This document shows positions 56,093 to 62,723 of a DNA stretch of 62,723 bases, piece by piece; the stretch's first letter is position 1, and each line of letters starts with the position of its first letter. The notes beneath the pieces were generated by a model that did not search any database, was not told the DNA's origin, and saw only the letters and a list, made by a program, of their open reading frames with translations. Where the stretch lies: positions 1-62,723 of the forward strand of contig JAILLA010000028.1 of NCBI GenBank assembly GCA_024693325.1, given 5' to 3'. A program made the position numbers and the translations under genes. The DNA comes from Solobacterium sp. (GTDB lineage: Bacteria > Bacillota_I > Bacilli_A > Erysipelotrichales > Erysipelotrichaceae).

Positions 56093-56761
56093 CCAGATAA
56101 ACGGGATCAGACGGTATCTGACCCGCTGTTTGTACTCTTTGTATCCTTCCAGTCCTTCTTCCAGTACCTCTTCTTCATTGCGGATACGCTTGGCAATGAT
56201 CGGCAGATAGACCAGTGAGATCAGGAAAGAAATGACTGATCCGAGCACCAGAGGCATGGACAGGAAGAGCAGCACGGTAGCCAGATACATGGGGTGACGC
56301 ACCACGCCGTATAATCCGGTATCGATTACTTTCTGGTTTTCCTGTACTTCGACGGTACGGGAGAGGTATTCGTTTTCACGGAGTACTTCAGCCCACAGGA
56401 TATATCCGAGCAGGAAGATAGCAGCCGCAATGAGACTGCAGGTATAGGGGATCATCAGGAAACTGAACCTGTAGGAAAGACCTGCAGATACGAACATTGC
56501 GATGAACATGATGCCGCTGTACAGGATCACGGACTTCTGTTCCGATTCATTTTCCTTCATGTTGAGGCGTTTCTTCAGCAGTTCCGGGCTTTTGAGCATC
56601 ATGACCACGCCAGCAATGAACATTGGAATGAACAATATGCCAAGCAGCAGCCAGGCTTGTCTGTAGTCAAAGGTTCCTGCCGGTATAAATGTCAGGATCA
56701 TAAGCGCTGCGATACCTGAAAAATACTTGATCAGGGCAGCCATGAATAGTTGTTTTGTCAT
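56090..56761 (-). CDS. ICMT/PEMT-type integral membrane methyltransferase
   Basis: This 223-residue membrane protein has four to five helices and the isoprenylcysteine methyltransferase-like motif YGVVRHPMYLATVLLF near residue 150, followed by a conserved RIRNEEEVLEEGLEGYKEYKQRVRY tail. The family uses S-adenosylmethionine to methylate lipidic or thiol substrates; the bacterial substrates are largely unknown. Third gene of the TetR operon, one base after the hydrolase gene. Confidence 0.82.
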   Translation of the reverse strand: MTKQLFMAALIKYFSGIAALMILTFIPAGTFDYRQAWLLLGILFIPMFIAGVVMMLKSPELLKKRLNMKENESEQKSVILYSGIMFIAMFVSAGLSYRFSFLMIPYTCSLIAAAIFLLGYILWAEVLRENEYLSRTVEVQENQKVIDTGLYGVVRHPMYLATVLLFLSMPLVLGSVISFLISLVYLPIIAKRIRNEEEVLEEGLEGYKEYKQRVRYRLIPFIW

Positions 56762-56762
56762 A

Positions 56763-57578
56763 TTATGCTGTCTTCAATGATTCTGCAAAATTACGGATGA
56801 TCAGGTTCACTTCTTCCGGTTTGTCTGTGTTCGCGTTATGTCCGGCATTTTTGATCCACATCATCGGAAGACCTTCCTTCTTTGACCAGCGTTTGTTGTA
56901 GTTCTTCGCAGAACCTGCCTGATCCTTTTCGCCGCAGATCAGTACTGCCGGACAGTCAATGACGTAGGGGAGATCGGCTTCCATGGCATCCGCCAGCATG
57001 ATGAATCCATGACCTGCAAGTCTGCAGTACTCATCCTTTTCATAAGTATCAACAAAATGCCGCATCAGTGTTTTTCCGTATTCCGTTTCCGCAACACCAT
57101 CCGCACCGATCTTTTTCAGTAAATTCCAGGGAAATGCGCGGTACATCGGTTCCGTCCGCTTCAGCATCCAGATCTCGGCACCTGTTACATAACAGCGCTT
57201 CAAAGGTGCTGAGTCAATGGAAATAAAGCCTGCAGCTTCACCGGGGTATTTCTGCATGAAGCACTGTGATACATAACCGCCCATGGACTGCCCGATCAGG
57301 ACAGGCCGTGTGATCTGTTCCTTTTCAAGGATCTCATGAAGCCACGATGCTTTATCCATCAGGGTAAAGTTCAGTTCAAAGGGACGTGATTCGGCATGAC
57401 CCGGGGCATCCCATGTAAATACATTGTATTCCGGTTCAAATGCCTCGACCTGTTTGTCGAACAGACGATGGTCGGCTGTCAGTCCCGGCAGCATCACCAG
57501 GGTTATTCTGTCCGGTCTGATATCGTTGATCCAGTAATGGATGTTCCCGGAGGCTGTTTCGTAGACACATTCTTTCAT
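56763..57578 (-). CDS. Alpha/beta hydrolase
   Basis: This 271-residue cytoplasmic hydrolase has LVMLPGLTADHRLF (oxyanion), elbow GQSMGGYVSQ near residue 95, acid region CGEKDQAG and His in NAGHNAN. It resembles general esterases and BioH-like enzymes; the substrate is unknown. Its start overlaps the TetR stop by four bases and the methyltransferase gene follows directly, so the three are one unit. Confidence 0.87.
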   Translation of the reverse strand: MKECVYETASGNIHYWINDIRPDRITLVMLPGLTADHRLFDKQVEAFEPEYNVFTWDAPGHAESRPFELNFTLMDKASWLHEILEKEQITRPVLIGQSMGGYVSQCFMQKYPGEAAGFISIDSAPLKRCYVTGAEIWMLKRTEPMYRAFPWNLLKKIGADGVAETEYGKTLMRHFVDTYEKDEYCRLAGHGFIMLADAMEADLPYVIDCPAVLICGEKDQAGSAKNYNKRWSKKEGLPMMWIKNAGHNANTDKPEEVNLIIRNFAESLKTA

Positions 57579-58204
57579 TTCTGATCAGCTCCTTTCGGCT
57601 TTCTCATATAAATGGATTTCCAGAAATCGATCAGTTTCCGGAAGTCCTGTTCCATTTCAATGACATCGATGTTTCCTTTCTGCATCTTCTCCCAAAGGTA
57701 TCCCTCGGAAGCCAGATACATATCCCGGTACATCAGTTCAAGATCGATGCCCGGCAGGAAATCATCCGGATCCAGCGCCGCAAGTTTTCCTGCCGCATGG
57801 ATCTGCAGGTAATGGTTCATACTGTTGTGGACCTCATTACGTACCTCGGGATCTTTTTCATAGAATGCCCTGATGGCAAACATGCCGATATCAGGATATC
57901 TCCGCATCAGCCCCAGCTTGACCTGCATGCCTTTTTCCATACTGTCAAACAGATCAGCCTGTTCATAGCATCCATTCTTTACCATTTCTTCCACGGTCAT
58001 CCTGGCACAGGTGTCCCACAGGAACAGATACAGTTCTTTCTTGTTGGCGAAATAGTGGAAAAGAAGAGATTTGCTGATGCCTGCAGCTTCGGCGATCTCA
58101 CTCATCGGACTCTTTTTATATGAATTCTGCGAGAACACATGAAAACCTGCGTTAAGCACTGCCTGCTGTTTCTCAGGAGGAAGATTATAAAACTTCGGGT
58201 TCAT
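57575..58204 (-). CDS. TetR-family transcriptional regulator
   Basis: This 209-residue repressor has the TetR helix-turn-helix SEIAEAAGISKSLLFHYFANKKELY at residues about 35-60 and a helical ligand-binding domain. It is the first gene of an operon with a hydrolase and a membrane methyltransferase and likely represses it from half-sites upstream. Such units often handle toxic lipophilic compounds. GAGGTGTGTT precedes the ATG. Confidence 0.9.
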   Translation of the reverse strand: MNPKFYNLPPEKQQAVLNAGFHVFSQNSYKKSPMSEIAEAAGISKSLLFHYFANKKELYLFLWDTCARMTVEEMVKNGCYEQADLFDSMEKGMQVKLGLMRRYPDIGMFAIRAFYEKDPEVRNEVHNSMNHYLQIHAAGKLAALDPDDFLPGIDLELMYRDMYLASEGYLWEKMQKGNIDVIEMEQDFRKLIDFWKSIYMRKPKGADQK

Positions 58205-58216
58205 AACACACCTCTG

Positions 58217-58256
58217 TTAACCGCTGCGGTCAATACAAACATAACCCCGTTGACCG
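58217..58256. promoter_or_regulatory. TetR-type operator region
   Basis: TTAACCG-CTG-CGGTCAA (58217-58233) is an inverted repeat with one mismatch, and a third half-site TTGACCG lies at 58250-58256. The sites are just upstream of the TetR gene, in the usual autoregulatory position. Confidence 0.55.
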
Positions 58257-58347
58257 TTTCTGAGAAGGCCCTGCGGAAAAATATCTGCCCGAAAAAAGAA
58301 ACGTACAGAACAAAGGCACTATTCTGTTATTTTTTTCACGAATGAGG

Positions 58348-58380
58348 TAAAATGTTATCAGAACTTCCCTGTACAGGGAA
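58348..58380 (+). promoter_or_regulatory. -10 box and 16-base palindrome before the iron alcohol dehydrogenase
   Basis: TAAAAT (58348-58353) is a plausible -10 element. TTCCCTGTACAGGGAA (58365-58380) is a perfect palindrome where the transcript would begin, hence a candidate repressor site. Confidence 0.5.
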
Positions 58381-58417
58381 CATCGATTCCAGCAAAACAG
58401 AAGAAAAGGAGAAAAAT

Positions 58418-59563
58418 ATGGCAGTTAATCGTTTTGTTTTGAACGGCATTTCTTATCATGGACACGGCGCGATCAATGAGATCCCCGGCATCATCAAAGC
58501 AAGAGGACTCAAGAAAGCATTCGTTGCTTCCGACCCTGATCTGATCAAGTTCGGCGTCACGGCAAAAGTAACAGATCTGCTTGAGCAGAACGGCATTCCG
58601 TTTGCGCTGTATTCCGACATCAAACCGAATCCTACAATTGAGAACGTACAGAATGGTGTGAAAGCATATCACGAGTCAGGCGCTGACTTCATGATCACGA
58701 TCGGCGGCGGTTCCTCAATGGATACAGGCAAGGGTATCGGCATTATCGTCAACAACCCTGAGTTCGCTGACGTCCGTTCCCTGGAAGGTGTTGCACCTAC
58801 AAAGAACCGTACAGTATTCACGATCGCTGTTCCGACAACAGGCGGTACAGGTGCTGAATCCACGATCAACTACGTTATCACAGACGTAGAGCGCAAGCGT
58901 AAGTTCGTATGCGTTGACCCCAACGATATTCCCGATATCGCTATCGTTGACCCGGATATGATGAGCTCCATGCCGAAAGGCCTCACAGCATCCACAGGTA
59001 TGGATGCTCTGACACATGCGATCGAAGGCTACACAACAGGTGCCGCATGGGAACTCTCCGATACACTGAACCTTGAAGCGATCAAACTCATCGGAAAGAA
59101 CCTCCGCAAGGCTGTCCAGAACGATCCTGACGGACGTGAAGGCATGGCACTGGCACAGTATGTTACAGCTATGGCATATTCCAACGTCGGTCTTGGTATC
59201 GCTCATTCCATGGCTCACACACTCGGTGCAGTCTATGACACACCGCACGGTGTTGCATGCGCAATGATGCTGCCGATCGTTATGGAATTCAATGCTGAAT
59301 ACACAGGCGAAAAGTTCAAGGAGATCGCTGAAGCACTCGGTGTTGATACAACAGGAATGGATCAGGAAACATACCGCAAGGCAGCTGTTGATGCAGTTCG
59401 TCAGCTGTCCATCGATGTAGGAATCCCGACAAAGCTCGAGAAACTGAAGGAAGAAGATCTCCCGTTCCTCTGCCAGTCTGCCGCAGCAGATGCATGCGCA
59501 CCCGGCAACCCGAGACCTGCTTCACTCGAAGAATTCGAAGCAATGTTCCGCAAACTGATGTAA
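58418..59563 (+). CDS. Iron-containing alcohol dehydrogenase
   Basis: This 381-residue group III alcohol dehydrogenase has the NAD motif GGGSSMDTGKGIG near 95 and TTGGTGAEST near 140. Iron-ligand residues lie around GIAHSMAHTLGAVYDTPHGVACA near 255-280. It reduces aldehydes or oxidises alcohols or diols; lactaldehyde reductase and butanol dehydrogenase are relatives. Start at 58418 with AAAAGGAGAAAAAT upstream, rather than the ATG at 58352, which would translate the palindrome. Confidence 0.9.
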   Translation: MAVNRFVLNGISYHGHGAINEIPGIIKARGLKKAFVASDPDLIKFGVTAKVTDLLEQNGIPFALYSDIKPNPTIENVQNGVKAYHESGADFMITIGGGSSMDTGKGIGIIVNNPEFADVRSLEGVAPTKNRTVFTIAVPTTGGTGAESTINYVITDVERKRKFVCVDPNDIPDIAIVDPDMMSSMPKGLTASTGMDALTHAIEGYTTGAAWELSDTLNLEAIKLIGKNLRKAVQNDPDGREGMALAQYVTAMAYSNVGLGIAHSMAHTLGAVYDTPHGVACAMMLPIVMEFNAEYTGEKFKEIAEALGVDTTGMDQETYRKAAVDAVRQLSIDVGIPTKLEKLKEEDLPFLCQSAAADACAPGNPRPASLEEFEAMFRKLM

Positions 59564-59579
59564 TTGATGTTTATCCTGC

Positions 59580-59611
59580 TTCCCGGGAACGAAAGTTCCC
59601 GGGAATTTTTT
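59580..59611 (+). terminator. Terminator of the iron alcohol dehydrogenase
   Basis: TTCCCGGGAAC-GAAA-GTTCCCGGGAA, eleven-base perfect arms, followed by TTTTTTC. Confidence 0.93.
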
Positions 59612-59639
59612 CTTTCCCGGGAAATAACTGTGTATAGAT

Positions 59640-60731
59640 CTATGAGCCCTCATTACCGGCCAGATACCACGCGATCAGGTAATCGGTGACTTCCCCGTAG
59701 GACCGTATCCCGCTTTCCTGTGAGAATGTCTTCAGATAGGTGTCATTGATATGGTCGCTGACATCCTGAAGCGGAGATTCATATTTACTGTATGCCTTAC
59801 GGGTATCCTGACGGTCGAGCTGTATCAGCCGGATCCCTTCAAGGTCATCGTAAAGATGATACAGCTGGGCAGCCTTGTCGTAGTCTGCAGAGTACAGCGA
59901 AGAATAGCAGTAGCCAAATGCTTCATAATACCCGCTGTAAAGAAAGTACGGGTCACTGCTTATCCTGCAGGCAAGGAATGCGCAGAAGTTGGCTTCCTGC
60001 TCACTGGCAATGCCCAGTCTGTGCGCCGCTTCATGACACATGGTGAAGGGGAGCGGGATGGTCGGTACATTGGCAGGAACAGATGCTTCCGCGGTAATGG
60101 GCATGAACATACCGGTGATGCCGTTATACAGGAGATATTCTCCAATCAGCGTGAAATGCTTGACGGGTACTGACGAGCCTTTAAATACAGGATATTGTTC
60201 CGCAAGGGACAGATAGGAAGCACCCGCGGTGTTTCCGGTCTCATTCAGGTTATGTTTCAGGGCATGGCCGTCCGTGTCACGTTCGATCTTGCCGGCATAT
60301 TCCGCAGCTTTCAGATAATAATATTCTGCCGCTTCATAAAGTTCTTCCTTTGTATACCGGCTGACTTCAAGTGATATTTCTTTTGAAAGCTTAGGGGCAT
60401 AATGATTGCCAAGCCACCCCTGAAAAGCTGAAAAGGCAAGGATAGATATGATCAGGAGCGTATTGCTGAGCAGATGAACGAAGCCTCCTTTTTTCCTGAT
60501 GCAGCAGATCAGGAAGTATATAAGCAGCAGGACCAGGCAAAGCGCTCCTGCATCCCATACCGAATGATGCGTAAACGACACCAGGTATGCGATGAATGAC
60601 AGCCATTTTTTTGAGAACAGACGGTAACCCGGAAAAAAGAAATCCGGGTAACGGTGGATCAGGACCATTTCCAGAATACCGGATACAAGGATGAACAGGG
60701 CTGCCAGAAGTCTTCGTACATCTTTTTTCAT
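59640..60731 (-). CDS. DUF3810-type membrane metalloprotease-like protein
   Basis: This 363-residue protein has an N-terminal helix pair and a third helix (about 5-24, 43-60, 65-82 and a fourth near 90-105), then a large outer domain. The zinc-protease-like HEAAH sits near residue 235, followed by ASEQEANFCAFLAC with a Glu in the third-ligand position. Family members carry this HExxH pattern but no activity is established. No ribosome site is visible before the ATG; see the promoter entry. Confidence 0.8.
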   Translation of the reverse strand: MKKDVRRLLAALFILVSGILEMVLIHRYPDFFFPGYRLFSKKWLSFIAYLVSFTHHSVWDAGALCLVLLLIYFLICCIRKKGGFVHLLSNTLLIISILAFSAFQGWLGNHYAPKLSKEISLEVSRYTKEELYEAAEYYYLKAAEYAGKIERDTDGHALKHNLNETGNTAGASYLSLAEQYPVFKGSSVPVKHFTLIGEYLLYNGITGMFMPITAEASVPANVPTIPLPFTMCHEAAHRLGIASEQEANFCAFLACRISSDPYFLYSGYYEAFGYCYSSLYSADYDKAAQLYHLYDDLEGIRLIQLDRQDTRKAYSKYESPLQDVSDHINDTYLKTFSQESGIRSYGEVTDYLIAWYLAGNEGS

Positions 60732-60737
60732 GCACTT

Positions 60738-60766
60738 ATTATATCTTTGAAGATCTGTGCAGTCAT
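60738..60766 (-). promoter_or_regulatory. Promoter of the DUF3810 gene, possibly leaderless
   Basis: On the minus strand ATGACT (60766-60761), 17 bases, and TATAAT (60743-60738). The expected transcript start falls on or next to the A of the start codon (60731). Confidence 0.5.
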
Positions 60767-60955
60767 ATTTTTTCCGAAACCTTAAGCATTCATTACTGCA
60801 TGATCATTTTCTTCATACACATTTATCAGTTCCAAAATATCGTCAGGCAATGCCATCCGTACATTGTCATGCATGGAACGGTACGGTACAAGCATTGAGG
60901 CAAAAAATAATCCATATTTGGATGAATGAATGATTGCTAATAAGCCGATATAGAA

Positions 60956-60982
60956 GGGGGCTGTTAAAAAACCTCGGTTAAA
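60956..60982. repeat. Left terminal inverted repeat of the IS
   Basis: Runs from GGGGG through CTGTTAAAAAACCTCGG. The partner at the right edge is visible only in part (reverse complement AAAAA, two bases, CTCGG). Confidence 0.6.
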
Positions 60983-60993
60983 TTAGCCGAAGT

Positions 60994-62655
60994 TTAATGG
61001 CCCCTTTTCTTGTATTTATACGAAGATTTTGCCTTTTGATTATCTGTTTTTTTCTTCTTTTTCGAAACTCTTTTTACCAGGCGTTTTGCGCTTGGTTTTT
61101 TAAACTTCTCTGGTTTGAGATCTTTAGGAGCTGTCCAATAACTCATTTTCAAATTGCCGCCAAAATGTCGAAATAGTTTACGAATATTGTATCCCATGAA
61201 AGTCAACATATATTCTACCGTTACTTTGGGGAGAGAAGTTCTTCGGAAGCGGATATAGTGCATATCCTGTTTTAAAACGCCATACGATCCTTCGTTCTGG
61301 CAGCTTCTGTTAACGCGGATCTCAATGCCTTTTACAGAAAGCAGGTTTTCTTCTGCCTGCTGTATGTATCTTCTTAATTTTGTATCCACTTCAAACACTT
61401 TGAAATTCTCTGATTTTCTTTTCTGCCATCTCTTGCAGTACTTGCTGAATTCGCATTTTCTGCAGCCGGTGATTTTATAGAACACTGCACCTTTGTTTTT
61501 CGGATGCCTTCCCGGAATCTCTGTGATCACACCTGTCTTCCCGTTCAGACAAGTTATTGTATTATCTTCATTGAGTCTGTATGCGGACGGATTTTTGCCG
61601 GATACATTTCCCTCCCAGGACTGATGTTTTACGTAATTTCCAATGCTGTGACTGTTCAAATAGATGTAATTGTCTAATGAACCATATCCGGAATCAGCAC
61701 ATACATTTTCCGGATACTTTCCATAGATCCGATTAAACTGATCAAGTGTTGGAATCATTTCTTTGATATCATTCCTGTTTTGTGAAACATGATATGAGCA
61801 GACAAATCCTTTGCATACAGAAATCTGTGCGTTGTATGCAGCGTGCATATTACTTCCTAATCCAGAGTAGTAATCTGACTTTAATGTCATCGCTGTTGCG
61901 TCATGATCTGTTTTGTAATATGAATTGCGGTTCGGTCCGCATATTTCTTCTTTTTCTTCATAATCCAGTGCCTTTATCAGGTAACCCTCTAATAACGAAT
62001 ATTGCTTGAGATGATCTGCTTTTTCATTCTCGGGACTCTGAGCCACCTTTTCTGCTAGTAAAACCAGTTTTTGGGCAATCGTTGAGGAGGGAATAATACC
62101 TTTTTCAGGTATACCGCGCTCCAGATCGTACTTGGATAAAAGTTCACGTACGTTGTCACATAGCCTTTGGTGATATGTTGTTGGCTTCCATACAAACTTG
62201 TATTTATTTGCGTCTGCTTCGATTTTTGTTCCGTCTATGAACACGTCGTTAAAATCCAGATGACAGACTATTGCTATCCTGTTCATCAATTTTGAGAAAA
62301 TCTGCTCCATATTCGGCAGAATATAGTTGTTGATGTAATTCCCAAAAACGACATAACTGGGCTGCTCTCCTCGCATCAGATAAATATAGCGAAGATCAAA
62401 TTTGCATGCGTCTTCAAGATCTCTGAGCGTTCCGGAGCCAAAGGCAAATCCATATAGTATAGTCGCAAACAAATCAAAACGGTTTATCTCCGGTCTTCCT
62501 CCCAAGGGCTTATCGATCGGCTTTGCTTTTTCCAGTATTTCCGCTACTCCGGAATCATCCAGAAAATGAAGAAATTCAAGCAGTTTTGTCCGTTCCTCCA
62601 CATCACTACTGGAGGAACAGCTAAAAAAACACTGCCTCGTGCTAAAATGTTTCAT
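60994..62655 (-). CDS. IS1182-family DDE transposase
   Basis: This 553-residue transposase has an N-terminal DUF772-like domain (GGRPEINRFDLFATILYGFAFG). The first catalytic Asp lies in DVFIDGTKIEADANKYKFVW, the second in NVCADSGYGSLD, and the acidic end region in NEGSYGVLKQDMHYIRFRR. Between them lies a Cys-rich insertion (CRKCEFSKYCKRW) typical of this family. A Lys-rich tail ends the protein. It appears intact. The length matches family members. Confidence 0.93.
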   Translation of the reverse strand: MKHFSTRQCFFSCSSSSDVEERTKLLEFLHFLDDSGVAEILEKAKPIDKPLGGRPEINRFDLFATILYGFAFGSGTLRDLEDACKFDLRYIYLMRGEQPSYVVFGNYINNYILPNMEQIFSKLMNRIAIVCHLDFNDVFIDGTKIEADANKYKFVWKPTTYHQRLCDNVRELLSKYDLERGIPEKGIIPSSTIAQKLVLLAEKVAQSPENEKADHLKQYSLLEGYLIKALDYEEKEEICGPNRNSYYKTDHDATAMTLKSDYYSGLGSNMHAAYNAQISVCKGFVCSYHVSQNRNDIKEMIPTLDQFNRIYGKYPENVCADSGYGSLDNYIYLNSHSIGNYVKHQSWEGNVSGKNPSAYRLNEDNTITCLNGKTGVITEIPGRHPKNKGAVFYKITGCRKCEFSKYCKRWQKRKSENFKVFEVDTKLRRYIQQAEENLLSVKGIEIRVNRSCQNEGSYGVLKQDMHYIRFRRTSLPKVTVEYMLTFMGYNIRKLFRHFGGNLKMSYWTAPKDLKPEKFKKPSAKRLVKRVSKKKKKTDNQKAKSSYKYKKRGH

Positions 62656-62723
62656 GGTATATGTCTCCTAATCAAAGACATTTTACCGAATTTGGCTCCG
62701 GGTTCGATTCCCCGAGCCTTTTT

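Larger units (their letters stand above)
60956..62723 (-). mobile_element. IS1182-family insertion sequence, right end cut by window
   Basis: A single transposase fills the element. The left end begins GGGGGCTGTTAAAAAACC, matching the GGGGCTGT start common in this family. The last bases of the window (CCGAG followed by T-rich sequence) mirror the left-end AAAAAACCTCGG, so the right inverted repeat appears to be entered but truncated. The target duplication cannot be checked. Confidence 0.8.

Noticed and set aside
62696..62721. T-arm-like GGGTTCGATTCCC hairpin resembling a tRNA 3' end
   Set aside because: No acceptor, D or anticodon arm precedes it, the stem has a C-C mismatch, and the position matches the subterminal part of the IS right end.

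Overview
The window looks like the chromosome of a low-to-mid GC Bacillota anaerobe, probably a gut or oral Erysipelotrichia or Clostridia member. This placement is an inference. It rests on strong AGGAGG-type ribosome sites, U-tailed intrinsic terminators, lipoproteins with LxxC lipoboxes, a BspA-like leucine-rich-repeat giant, a GlpA-like enzyme with DUF1667, old-yellow-enzyme type iron-sulfur flavoproteins and an IS1182-type element. No rRNA, tRNA or CRISPR array is visible. About 45 protein genes are supported.

Layout. (1) 1-4545: 3' part of a very long, AT-rich protein that alternates Cys-pair ribbons with SH3-like modules. (2) 4651-7446 (-): multi-cluster GltD-like flavoprotein. (3) 7603-18544: a LacI regulator divergent from a VOC protein, a complete oligopeptide-type ABC importer and two tandem two-domain esterases; near-perfect operator palindromes lie between regulator and operon. 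(4) 18664-21405: large M14-type metallopeptidase. (5) 21540-22858: efp and an SDR, closed by a terminator. (6) 23083-28268: tightly overlapping six-gene operon (aldolase-like protein, class II aldolase, FAD oxidoreductase, DUF1667 protein, APH-fold kinase, BON/GlpA-like/[2Fe-2S] dehydrogenase). It reads as an undescribed polyol or deoxy-sugar catabolic route. (7) 28438-36481: SGNH acyltransferase, PLP lyase, argG-argH, MBL hydrolase and a lipoprotein. (8) 36559-43634 (-): giant LRR surface protein and a ChbG-like deacetylase. (9) 43765-48279: exported tyrosine phosphatase, ADP-ribosylglycohydrolase, asparaginase and four small genes. (10) 48433-50704: tdh-kbl threonine degradation. (11) 50782-54830: PucR regulator with a membrane RCK_C protein, divergent from an iron-sulfur old yellow enzyme. 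(12) 55055-60731: exported alpha/beta hydrolase, a TetR-hydrolase-methyltransferase operon, an iron alcohol dehydrogenase and a DUF3810 membrane protein. (13) 60956-62723: IS1182-type element cut by the window edge.

How the parts work together. The LacI block appears to be a substrate-inducible import and ester-cleavage unit. The aldolase operon has the parts to phosphorylate, oxidise and split a small polyol and pass electrons through flavoproteins. tdh-kbl, ansA, the PLP lyase, the peptidase and the peptide-type importer suggest amino-acid and peptide use. The only long stretch without a gene (8590-8968) holds the divergent control region of the LacI block.
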